A DNA stretch of 64,000 nt, from positions 2,170,001-2,234,000 of the forward strand of contig OZ199838.1 in assembly GCA_964304625.1 (NCBI GenBank), read 5' to 3'. Under the pieces are notes generated by a model, which was given only the letters and a program-made list of their open reading frames with translations, was not told where the DNA came from and searched no databases. Of this stretch, positions 1-13,100 are shown in pieces (position 1 is the first letter of the stretch; the number at the start of each line of letters is the position of its first letter). The position numbers and the translations under genes were made by a program. This stretch comes from Kudoa neothunni. Its lineage: Eukaryota; Cnidaria.

Positions 1-949
1 AAGGTTCAAATTTGAACGGTTGAAAAATTCGTTTAGACACTTCCTCAGTAGGTCCGTAAACATTTCTTGTCACCGAAAAAAACTTTTGATATTCTGGTAA
101 ATCGCAAGGTTTGTCTGTAACGGACAAACTACGCCTACCACAAAAATAACAAAATATATCGTCATTATTACACGCGAAATATATACGATTTAAACCCTGA
201 TAGAAAATCGTTCATATTAGGTAACTTTACTAAATTTTAAATAATATCAATATAAAGAATTTCGATTTTATTAGGTATTAAGTACCATTCCTAACCAATT
301 TAAACATTTTTATGCTTGCGCAGTGCTCATCCACGTGAATATTCTGAGAGAAATACCTATAGTTGTGGTAACAAAAAACATTGGATATTGTAGAATTTTA
401 GAATAAAGTGAATTATTCTATATTTTAACACTTAGAGTTTAATGCTTTGACTATTTTAAAAATGATTTAAAATAAATGGGCTTCAAGGTGTTGAGTCGAT
501 TTTGAATGTAGTACTGTTGAATTATGTGCAAAATAAGTTTCTTCTCATTTTATATATTCAGCTGAGGAAATTTTTGGTTTCGCGAAAATGCGTTGGTTCA
601 AAGATAAACATAAGGAGGTGAAAATATATGGCGCATTCTTGTTGCATATGCGTGTGGTGTTAAAATTTTAACGTTCACTTAATGAGGAGGTCATTAATTT
701 TGGTATCGGATTATTTTATAAACTTATTTAAAATAAAATCTAATTATGGACATATATACACACAATCGTTTCTAGATATTGCGCAATCAGTTAATATTAA
801 TACTTTATAAACGAATTTTAACTTTCAAACCACAAAAATCGGAACAAATTACATTCATAATTCAATATAATACAGAAAAAATTTAATAATTTAATTTTAT
901 AAATTAAAACCGGGATATTGCAAAGTATGACGTCCCCTCATTTAATGTT
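1..949. other. Gene-free AT-rich DNA
   Basis: No open frame with coding character and no recognised repeat on either strand. It may be flank or decayed transposon sequence. Confidence 0.6.
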
Positions 950-2590
950 TACTCTGGGTGTTGCGCAATATTATAAAAAGTTACGTAAGTTCTATCAATC
1001 ATTAAATAATTATTTTAAGATCTGTTAGATAAATTATTAAATAGTCTTTATTTCATTCTAATTTCAATCGTTAAAACCTGAAGTTTTCATAAAAAAAGGA
1101 GAATTGCTATAAACATATAAACTCCAATAATTTACTCATCAAATAGTTAGTTTTATATGATCGAAATATTATTTAGTTACATTACAATAAGTTAGTTATG
1201 TTCTTATTTGTTTTACTATCTTAAGCCCTCCATATTTTTGAGTCAAACGGTATCCGTGAGGTTTGTATTCTTAATTTTCTATATTTATCAAGTTAGATAT
1301 GTATAATTTCGTTAAAAATGGCATTGTAAATATCCTTACTTTTGGTTTATTTTATAAATTTGTTATTCATTTCATGAAATTCAACGTTTATTTATCGAAA
1401 AAATTGACATAAACGAATATTATAATTCCAGAAAATCACTCAAAAGAGAAAAACGAATGACTTTTAAACTTCCTAAGCCATCTAATAAAATAAAATTATC
1501 TAATCCCAATATAATATATTTGCAAGGCATTCCACTATCACTATCAATAGAATTTTAGCTTATAACAATGATATTATTAATTCTATTATTTCGGCTTAAA
1601 AAAAGAATAAAAGAAGACATGTACACGAAGTTTGTTAATTTATTTTAGATATGAATAACTAAAATTCGTAATGAAAAAAGGTTGTGCCTGATTACTTAAT
1701 TGTTGAAAAGACAAAAAGTATCGCTAAATTAACCGATATTGACGGTTGGTTCGTAGAATTTAAAAATAGATTTGGAATTAATTCTTAAAAAAAATTCATG
1801 ATGAAACAAACAATGTGAATAATTAAACTATGATGGTTTTTTTGTAAAATCACCAAAAATTTCACTACAATACGAAGGGTGCAATGTAATAAAAATGAAT
1901 AATTCAAATTTAATTAAGTATATCATTTTGGTTTTATTATAACTTTAAATCATGCATGGGAAAACGTATCATCGACTATAATTCAAAACCGATTAAGAAA
2001 ACCTAGACTTTTTGAACATTGAACATTGTACTTTGATACTAGAATATACCAAATTAACGATTAATCAATCGATAATGAAAACTTATCTCAAGATGTTTCT
2101 GAAAATAATATTGAAAATTTCGTCACACTATTTAATTATTTATCAACTTTAATTTTTAGATAAAAATATGACGAAACCAATAATATTGAAGAAGAGGGAA
2201 AATATTTGAGGAATCAATAGCTTTACCTGAAGCGTATGCAGTTAATAGATTTCAAGAAAAGTTCGTTCCAACTTTTGTAAAAGATGAAGCGCGTGTGTCA
2301 ACTGCGGAACTCAAACGATCAATTAATTTAATCAGAAGACTCTTATTAGAAAATTCAACAGCATTATTTTCAAAACACACAGTTGTGGAGTTCATATTTG
2401 GAATAATTCGATAATAGCGAAATCAAATTGAAATTACCAGTTATTTTAAACCCCAATCAATTTTTGTTTTTTGTACCTAACGTGTTTGCGCTAATACACT
2501 GTATTCAATACACTGTATAGCGTAAAATCTCCCTATTACGTAATTTTTCGGAAATAGGGAAAAATTACGCAATGTCCAGGATCGACTGTA
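950..2590 (+). mobile_element. Decayed Tigger/pogo-type DNA transposon, copy 1
   Basis: The right end near 2556-2590 reads, on the minus strand, CAGTCGATCCTGGACATTGC followed by GTAATTTTT, a Tigger-like terminal repeat. A degenerate partner (CTGGGTGTTGCGCAATA) lies near 955-971. Plus-strand fragments between them include GWFVEFKNRFGI (about 1743-1782), typical of the second helix-turn-helix of CENP-B/Tigger transposases, and a late segment with VSTAELKRSINLIRRLLLEN (about 2295-2355), like the helical tail of the family. Many stops and shifts interrupt the frame, so it is inactive. The 5' limit is approximate. A second copy with the same end sequence starts at 40276. Confidence 0.55.
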
Positions 2591-4141
2591 TTTGAATCAA
2601 TACTATCGTTATGTTTAATATATATATATATATTTTATAAACATTTGAAGCATTTAAAGTTTTAATTAAATAAATTCACAAAAACTGTGCAAAATCGATT
2701 ACAGACTGTATTAAATACAGATAACAAATTGGAGACGATTTCAATTGGAAACGCCCGGCATAACTACAAACACAGTAATAATGACCATATCAAGTGTGTT
2801 GAAAATACAGAAAACTTAAAAAGACCCTCTCACAAATACACAGGTCGTTTTAATTCTTAGATTATGAACGATTTCCACCCAGTTAATTTAATTATAGGAT
2901 GGTTAAAATAATAAAAACTGGCAACAAACTCATGTATATAACAGATTGTACAAGAAAATAATTGTAAATTATTCCAATGATAATACTTCACTTTTATTTG
3001 CGCGAGCACAAAATTTGTATTGCGTACGCTTTCGTCAATTCAGAAAAATGTGCGGTAATTAATGTTGACCGTATATGACCTCCAAAGTGACCATTTTTTA
3101 TGGTAGATATACCAGATTTATAAAAAATAAACCGGTACATATTTTTATGAGTATGAGTTGTTGGAATTAAAAAATATCCCCGCGCCTGCGCAAATGTAAT
3201 ATAGGATTAAAATTTGTAATGAAAGCAGTCTTTTATAGATAGTTGTTAGGATTAAACTAATGACTGCTCAGACGTACATTTCATTACGAGTTAAGATTTC
3301 ATAAGAAGAGTCACCCCCTAAAATTCCTATATGGACAAACATTCTGATATATAACATTGATCGATGGGATTAGAACCAATACTTAAAACAATTTAAATTA
3401 GATTTCCCTGTATTATTGATAAATATTGTTAGAAAAATTGAGACGTAATACTGCTAACTAAGAGCAAGAATTCGTGACAAATTATTATGGTCACGGGGGA
3501 AGTTCGTAATCCGAATTTCACAAATGAGAATTTAAATGAATGAAGTCTCAAAATTTACGAAATGTTCGTGAGATTTAATCTCAAACTAGTTTATTCACAA
3601 CATAATTAAAAGCGAAAAATTTCAAACTTCCTCGATACCACTATAAAAAACGCGCGAACGTTACTTTACAAGAGTTTCAGTATAATAATATTTTATCCCA
3701 AATTTCATCCAATTAATTTAGAATTTTATAAGATTTTGGAATAATATTAACTAGAAATATAATGAAAAGTTCGTGCAATAATAAGTAAAGGGCCAATTTT
3801 TAGTTTTTGTGTTTATTAGAGATGGGACATGATAGAAGTCTCTCTAGAAAGATGGGTTTGATCCCACAGAAAATCATCACCTTAACTTTTCTGATTGTTT
3901 CATATTAGCTTAAAATTAGTATTTTATGAAAAGTTAGTTTCTTAGCACAGAGTATCAAAAAGTTGAAGCTAAATTCAGTAATACTGAAAGTTAATTGTAA
4001 CCAGACCATATAGCAGATAAATCCCCTTTCAAAAACTTTTATTATAACCTCAAGCGATAATAAATTAAACTAGTTTTAATATCTAGTCCAATTAAATAGA
4101 AACTGTAAATTGTAAAATAATATAGTTAGTTCACAAAATAA
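2591..4141. other. Gene-free interval before the SorLA-like gene
   Basis: No coding signal. About 3130-3250 resembles about 25340-25440 in sequence and spacing (GAGTNNGAGTTGTTGG, then about 50 bases later AGGATTAAAATTT), so it contains a dispersed repeat. The gene to the right is on the minus strand, so this interval includes its 3' flank. Confidence 0.5.
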
Positions 4142-7100
4142 TCAGTGGAAGAAATCTTCATCCTCACTACCATTGCTATCGTTGCTGAGAAGACCGGAAT
4201 TTTCGGCGCGATCGTAATATCTATTTGATGTAGGAATGGGTTCGAAGGAGCGTTGTTTTTGGATCTTTTTGAGCATTTTACCACATAGGCTAAATTTGTA
4301 GAACATGAACCCGACAGCACCAACAATGAGTAAAATGAATATAATCGATAGTGCCAATTTTTTCCCCTTGTGCGAACCGTGAGCTTGAGAAAAGTATTAT
4401 CCTAAAACGTAGAAAAATCAAATAAACCTACTTGTACCATCACAATATTTTTCATCGAAACCATCCTCGCATTCCCGAACTCCATTGCAAATGTCAGATT
4501 TTTGTAAGCAAAGATGCTGATCACAGTAAGCATGGCAAACGTGATTTTCACCTATATAAAAATATTTCGAAAAATGATACCAAAATCCATGAGAAGCTGA
4601 ATGTGTGTGAAATAAGAAATTACATTTTTCTTCGTCGCTCATATCTAAGCAATCATTGTAACCATTACATCTCAAAAGTTTATTGATGCATTGTCCATCT
4701 CCACATCGGAATTGATCTGCAGTGCAGTTGTCTATAGAAAATTTCGCAATTAACCAAATCTAGGGCAGCCAATTGACGTGATAATATTACGTGGGCAGTT
4801 TTCTTCATCAACTCCATTGTCACAATCATTGTTGCCATTACACTTCAACGACAAACTGATACATTTTCCATCTCCACAGTTGAATTCAGTCTTTTTATCA
4901 CATCCAGAGTGCTCGGTACAGCTAACCTCGTCAGAACCATCCGAACAGTCTTTGATATCATCGCATACTTTGTTTTCAGGAATGCATTTGTGGTCTTTTT
5001 CACAGTGAAATTCAGTTGGCTTGCAATCTGCCCCATAAAAATTAAATTATAGAAAAAAATAACATAAGTGGGGGATTTTATCAAGTAAATACCGTAATCA
5101 CAGTGTTGTTCATCCGAGTAATCACCACAATCGTCCACATAATTGCACTTTTTGCTGAGAGGAATACACTTATCGACGGTTGCACATGAGAATTCATCTT
5201 TTTTGCAAACTTAAATTTTCAAACGTTAATACCAACCAACAGTGATTACTAAAACAAAAAAAGAGAGTATTTACCACCGTAGTATTTGACACATTTGTTG
5301 TAGTTGACTTCGGTTTTGTTTGTTTGAAAGTGATAACCATCCTTGCAACCGCAAGATCCTTCTTTTTCGTGGTTGAAACAAATTTGTTCACAGTGGGCAA
5401 ACTGGCAATGTTGATGGTAAGAAATCTCATTTGGATGATAGCTCAATTCGAAATCTCCTTCAGTCTTAAACGGGATTTTTGTTTCTTTCTTATTTCTGTC
5501 AGAAATAAGAAGGTGTTTTTCGGTTGTGTAGAAAATGAAGCCATCTCCAATAGCGGCACTAACGATATCGTCTGGTATTTTCCAATCAGCGGGGCTCTAT
5601 TGAATTAGAAAAATCGATTAACATAAATCCCCATATAAATAAGTTTATCAATGAGCTTGCCTTGACAGGTTTTCCAGTCATATCGTAAAACTTGGGACCA
5701 GTATCTTTCACAGAAATGGTCATGATAAAGTGATTCAGCAGATCCACATCATATATATCAACAGGGCCGATGATAGTTTTGAAACTGCTGCTATCGGAGC
5801 CGTTGCTATTCATAGCGTATATGTTGGTTTGGTTTTTTACTCGATAAAATATTAGGCTAAATAATCCACCATATAATTAAAACAAATGATTTTACATTCA
5901 ATTTTTAAAATAAATTAAACTTTCTAAATGTAAAAAATATGTCGAATTTAAGATTGAGCTGTTTCACTCAATGTGAAATGGGATTTAAGTAAGTGATATT
6001 AACAAATGAACTGTTTGTGAGCGAACAGCCCCAGTAAAATATAATTAATGATATACCCAGTAATTGGATACAACTTAAAGTCTTTAATTTGTTTATCCAT
6101 CGATGATATTGTTTTATGAATTGATTTATCAACTTGGTACAATTTGAGCTCGTGATCTTTGTTTAAAGCGTAAAGATTTCTGGTGGCAAAATCAAATTGT
6201 ATGGATACGATTCCAACCAATACAGAAGAAACTTCAACAAACTTGGCAGTCTCAAATTTCTCTAATTAAATTTAGATTTTCAGTTTTGTCAGTGATACGT
6301 AAAATATGAATTTACGATCATAAGACCAACAATATTTCACCACCTTGAAGTTAGATAAGCCGTACAAACATCGGGCTTGAAAATCGTATTGTAGTTGAGA
6401 GACTTTTTTATTAAATTTCAATGTGAGATGTTTCGAAGGATCGAAACCAGTTTTTGGAAGCTCAAGATAGATGGTCATTGAAGTGTTTCCGGATAAAGCA
6501 AGAAATCGAGTGTCACCTATAAATGTATGTGATAAGTGTAAAAAGAAGTGAGACAATATTTTAAATCCTCATCATATCTAGATCCTTATTGCGAATGACC
6601 CAATTAAAGCATATAACCAAAAACTTTTATTGTTCATTTTCATTTAATATTACAAATAAGAACAGGTTATAGTCTAGGTAGTGACGTATAGCATGAATGT
6701 GGTATCAAAACAATACACATATATTATTGCTCCCATAAACAAAGGAGAAATAAAAGCTTTAAATTTCGTATTAAAAGGCACCTTAAATTATTGTCATAAA
6801 AAATAGTATAAAAATTAAGTTATGCCTCTTTGTATAATAAGTCAATAATTAATTTATCGGACAGAAATTAGAGTGTTATCAGAGCAATATATTTACCCTT
6901 AAGCGTTTCTGTGGGGCCACGAAGAATCAGTTTGATTATTTTGCTTCCAAACAGAAAAAATTAATGTTTGTAATAAAAATCGATGAAAATTCGAACATTA
7001 AATGTCAAAAATTTGATCCATTAAAAATGAAAAGCACTGAAAATATAAATATGGAACAAAGTTTATATATTTATTCGAATGTATTAAAGTGTGATAGGAG

Positions 7101-10100
7101 GAAATAAAAATTGATAATTTTAAAATAAGATTCAAAAAAATTGAATAAATAATTTTACTTTAGTTATAATAAAAGCTATTAAAGAATTGATATATTTTGA
7201 ATTTTTCAAAATTATACGGGATCATAAATATTAAATTTTTATTAGAAAATTAAATCATCATTTTAAAACATTCTTGGAATTAAAAGAAGTGTCTATTCGT
7301 TCATAAAACCTGTATCCTTTATGATCACCATTTTGGTAATCATTATAATTTATTAGTTCTGATCACTGAGAGTAAAGCGATCTAACTATAAAATAAACTA
7401 TCGATAACTCTAAAAAATATAATTTAAATGTAGATTCTATAAAACTAAGAAACAGAGACTTAAAAATAACTTAAAGCTCGCTCATATGTTAGTTATGATT
7501 AAAGTTATGGGATAATCACTATAGTTCATACTGAACCTAGGGAACAATATTCTCGGGAATGAATTTAATCTTAACATCAACACTTATTGTCATGTTGATC
7601 CAATGTTCCGCCTTAAAATAACTTTGCTTAAACCCATTATTGATTACATAAATGTTGCAATTTTTTAATATGTCAATAACAGTCACTTACATCATTTTTT
7701 AAATATGTCCCCCCCGAATGTCTAAGAAATAATATAATTATAAAATAGGTGTGCTTAATAATACCATATTAAATTAAAATTAAATTAATTAAAGATGAAA
7801 AAATGCAAATAAGTGGCGTCATTAATTATTCAATTGAGTAGAATACGATGCGCACATGCTGAACATAAATAAAACTAATATTTTATTATTCGAGAAGTAT
7901 TTTTTCTGGTTTATCTGAACGATATTTTTACAATATCACACGTCAATATACCCTATTTTTATTTAAAAGTTGATAATATTCAAATCAATTGAAAGATTAA
8001 AATGAGGTAGTTAACAAAATTTGAGTGAAAATTCGAATGTTAGATAAGGTTTTCGATCAGAAAACATGACAGTTAAACGAAAAATTTAGTTATATTACCA
8101 GTGAAATAGCAAACATCAGCATGTATAGTCTCATCTGACGTGCCACCATAATCATGTTTACATTGATCAGAATCCAAAATTTTGTACCTATATATGAAGA
8201 GTTCACAATCAAAAGTTCATAAAAATAGTTATGCAAACCCCGAAGGGATGATTTTTCCAGCATTTTCCAAATTGCATTCTAGTTTTTTGTAATCATCATC
8301 GGGGTCCGGAACGCATTGGCCATCTTCAAGCTTCATGTGTCCAAAGTCGCTACAAAAAAAAATATGGGAATAAATAAAAAATCAGATTTGAAATAGATTA
8401 ATGAATATCAATAATCAATAAAAATGTAGTTTAATATTAAATTCTATCAGAGGTTTGTTTTTGGTTGTCAAGAAAAATAATACAACAAGCATCTAGCTTA
8501 AATAATTAAAAATTATTTTATTATCCATTTTATATTAATTAATAATAAAATTATTTTTTCTGCTATATTATTTCAAATAAATAAAATTAGGATGGAATGT
8601 TTCGGGGGAAGTTTCGGAAAAAATTGCGGTCACGTGGTAATATTAAAAAATTCTGGAGTTATTTTTATCTTAATAAAGACCTCAAAAGGTAGAACAATGC
8701 CAGATTATAAAAAATAAATAAAATTTAATTAATAATATACAAAATGGTAACTTACAGGCGAAAAAATTATCAAACGAAACATTACATAACATCATTCATT
8801 TTAATTATGATTTAAATTATAAAAATACGGTAATTAGTTTAAAAAATTATTATTACGTAATATATATGAATTATATAAAGAATATTTTTAATAAAACTAC
8901 CGAGCAATCTAATTGCGATAAAAGTAAACTATATCTTATACGCATGTGTATACCCTTAATAACACTTCCTAATAAAATGAAGAATCTTTTATTGAGAACA
9001 TTGAGCTTTTTGATTCAATCAAAATATTATAACCATCTGTATAATTTTAAACAAAAATCATACATGGCACATGAAATTCGATTAAAAATAAAACGAAAAA
9101 TTATTTAAATCTATTCTTTATTATTTGGTTTATAGTCGTATCGAAAAAAGTGACAAATTTGATAAAAAAATTGGGAAACTAAAAAAAACCTATTTACAGC
9201 GCATATAGAGCCAAGGAGGGTAAATTTAAAAAAATGACATGGTCGAATTCATGCAATTTATTCTCCACAATGAAAAAATCTAGTAAAACCATTCACATTT
9301 TTAGATAATTTTAAGGAAATAAGTGATCATAATAACAATAATGATGAGCCTAGAATTGTTAATATACATTTATCTTCGCCTCCATGACTGCAAGAATAAA
9401 TTACGAAATGATCGAATATTATATTTTATAGAAAGGAGATCTAATGTTGTATATAATTGGGAAGTGGTTAAGGATACATACTGACATAAGCCAATATAAC
9501 TTAAATAAATAGTACGTACACTAGCGTAATTTCTGATCGCAGCAACACTGCCTATTAAATATGATCATTGTTTATTTTTATAATTGAGAAATTAATTCAT
9601 TGATATCGAAAAATGTCTCAATAATAATCCGTGTTATAAGAACCACAATATCCAAGTTATTGAATGTTGACGCAACCAAAATGACTTTAAACTAGAATTT
9701 TAGGATTTTAAATGATGTCTTGTTTTTGCGCGGGAATTTAGGATCAAAATTAAAGAGGTTACAACCTCAGATGTTTCCTTGAGCATCCGAAAATTTGTAT
9801 ATGAAAATGCTTACCACATATAGTCATCAACCGAGCAGGCACACTTTTGCTCGCTGACCTTGAAGAGTTCTGTTGAATCGATTAGACATTTTGAGGTTAG
9901 CTTTTTTCGTTTGAACACTCTAACTTTCCCACGATAACAAGCTGCCTCAGACATTACATGGTAAACAAAATCTTCAAAGTCCTCTTCCGTACAAGTTGTT
10001 TCTACAATTAACAAGTTTAATTTAACCAGCATACATTTATTGATTACTTAAAAGATCGATAAAATAAAATATTGACATAATGAAAGTAGGTTTTTTATCC

Positions 10101-13100
10101 ACTTTGGACAACGAAATCAATTTGATTTCATCGTCGTTTTCCAACACAAACAAATCGCTGACGTGATGTTCTACCTGGGAGAATGGAACCGATTTCCATG
10201 ATAAACCTTCATCCAAACTTATGCTAAATGCAGTAATCATTTGCTTCTTTTGATAATAAATAAAAATTACCTTATTTCTTTAGTTTTGTGGGTGATAGCA
10301 ACCAACAAAGAGCCGTGATTCAGAACAGAAATATGTGCTTTAGTTTTAAAATACTATATTTGTAATGAAATTAATAATGCGCTAATCACGTAACATAAAA
10401 TACGGTCTTCCAAGTGTGTCCTCCGTTGTGAGAAAAAAAGGTACCTTCGTATTGTACCAAGCCAGTCTCATCCATCACTACGTCTCCTTTTTCATCGACA
10501 ATTGTTCCTATGGAAATGTAGGTTAGTATTCATGTAGAGTGATACATTAAGGTCAAATATTGAGATCTTGATTTAATCTATACATAACCAATTTTGTCTG
10601 AATTTATACAGTAAGATAAATAAGCGCATATTAATGAAAGTTATTAGGTCATTCTAATATTTTGTTTAGTTTAATAATCTAACTGAATTATTATAAAAGT
10701 AGTAAACAAGTATTGTGTCATAAGATGATAAAGTTAAATCCCTTTTCACATACAATTGAGTTTTATTTAGAGTTACGTATATAACATGTGTGTATATGTT
10801 AAGAAATTAATAAATCAATTAATCTTCACGGATTACGTTAGCATACAAATTTTCAGTAAATTCGACCGGTTAGTTTTTGAGATATTAATTTCCTGTGAAA
10901 TAGCCATAGTCTATAAATTTTTTTTCGCAATATCTATTGGTCCGGCAGATAAGTTTAATGATCGTTTTGTCTTTTTTCACTATGAAAGGTACAATAAAAT
11001 TGGTAATTTAATGATTGTTATATGACAAAGTTTAAAACCGTACATTCAATATGTTAGTCGTTCTAATTGGGAAGTATTACCGATGTAGCTTGAGTACGGT
11101 GTTGAGATTTTATTATTTTACTAGCGGGGACGGACTGCCTAGCGTTGCTTTTGGAAGATTTCACATAGACACGTTCCTTAATAATATTCAAAAAAATATA
11201 TTAAGTTTGAAATTAACTCATAGATGCAAAATAACTCAAAATTTTTAAGTGATATACTTTCAACGATTTGGATTAGTGAAATTTAAATTGTGATCATTTC
11301 AGTGAAGGAAAGTATCAATCCCGGCGTTCATTTGAAAATTTCACGGCCCGGCACCAACGCCAAATAATTTATTGTCAGTGTCGTATTTTTCTGCGTTCTC
11401 GAATTATTTAAATCCTGTTAAAATGTTACCCTAAACGTTATTTTTGGTTCGACTCAGATAGTTTGTGCACCACTATTTAGGGGAGACAAATTAATAGAAA
11501 AAGATATAGATAGACGAAAATTAATTCTTATCGCTCAAATTAGTATGCCTTGACTCGGAAAGAGTTTAACGCGCTTTTTCCCATAAATAATTTAAATAAT
11601 TGGGCGAAATAAAAATACAACTACCCACATTGAACTTAATCATAGGAAGTTAAACTTAGCGGACGATTTCAATGGAATCTACGGACGCAGAATTTCCATT
11701 ATAACGCTTCAATTAATGTAATTTTAACATTATCCACAAATTTGTTATTAATGAAACATATATAGATTTTTTACTATATCTAAAACCATTAATAGAACCT
11801 TCAAAATGTGTTTATCAAGTCAAATACGTTAAAACTCCACAAATAAGGAGTGTATCCGCACGAACATCTAAATTTACACACTACACGTATATACAAAGTC
11901 AGATGTTATCGTTTAATTTAAATTTTATAAAGCATATAAGGAGGGAAGTTAACTTCAACCGACCTTCACCATGACATACATAAGCAGGTGTTAATCCTAT
12001 TGTGAATTCAAATAATCTGATAAACAAACCTTGAATCGACAAAATCACTATTTTCTAAACACTTTTAAGAACATTTGGTAGTCTCGAAATGATTTAAAGA
12101 TTTTTCGTACCATTGTAATTTTTAAAAAATGTCATAAATGTCTCTCTATAGGGAAAAAATTTTGACTCACATGCGTACTTGCTGATACACACGCGGACAC
12201 TTCTGCTTTATATATGTAGTAGATTTTACGTTGTATTGTTATATTTTTGGTGGAAATTTAAGAAAAAAATTATTAATTAGTCAACATCTAAATAAAACTG
12301 TAAATTGTATTTTGTGAAAATTGTACCCAGGGTAGCGTAGTTATACGTACGTAATGTACGTATAACTACGAACGTAATGTAGAAGATAGTGATGTTAACA
12401 TTAAAGAAAATAGTTTTTTTTACGTAGTTACTACGTTTGTCGCTTTTTAAGAGTTGAAGTGGAGAATCTAACGGTTTGAATTTCAGAACAAAAATGAGTT
12501 CCACACACTGAATTGCAAAGTCGTTGAGGGTGCACAAAAACGATGTGAGCAAGTATTATAATGTCACATGGAATTATATCTGTAATATTATTCAATGATT
12601 TAAATAGTAAAATAAATACTCTTCTTATTCGTAAACAGAACCAATTATATTGGACGTATTTGTTCAGAAGTATAATTTATAAAATAAATTCCAAAATCTT
12701 ACGAAGTTGCTATAATTATGTCTCACACATAGAAACTTGTGTACGATAATTTGATATCTTACATGTAACCGACATATAGGCTTAGCGTTTAAGAAGATTC
12801 TACCATAATTAATATAGTTTCTTTGAAAATTAGATTAATCTGTATATTTATTCTATTCAGATAATAACAAATGTTTATTCTATTTAAATAGTTAATATTA
12901 ATAATTTTTTGGATATACATGTGTTAGACTATTCGTATGTCAAGCATCGTGCAAACTAGCTCATTAATCCTTAACCCTCCAAGGATAACCTTGGGCTCCA
13001 CGCGGTCACCTTTATATTATTTTGTTGTAAAACATGGCATACTTTCTGTAATTTCGCCAGAATTTCATCTACATTCAAAAAGCATTATCTACCGACTGAC

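Noticed and set aside
6898-6941. Possible small exon of the SorLA-like gene, readable as LRGPTETLK
   Set aside because: Its only splice choice gives a stop after the preceding exon. Direct joining of the exon ending at 8098 to the exon starting at 6519 is in phase.
8866-9108. 80-codon plus-strand open frame
   Set aside because: It is AT-rich, lies inside a SorLA-like intron on the other strand, and has no recognisable motif.
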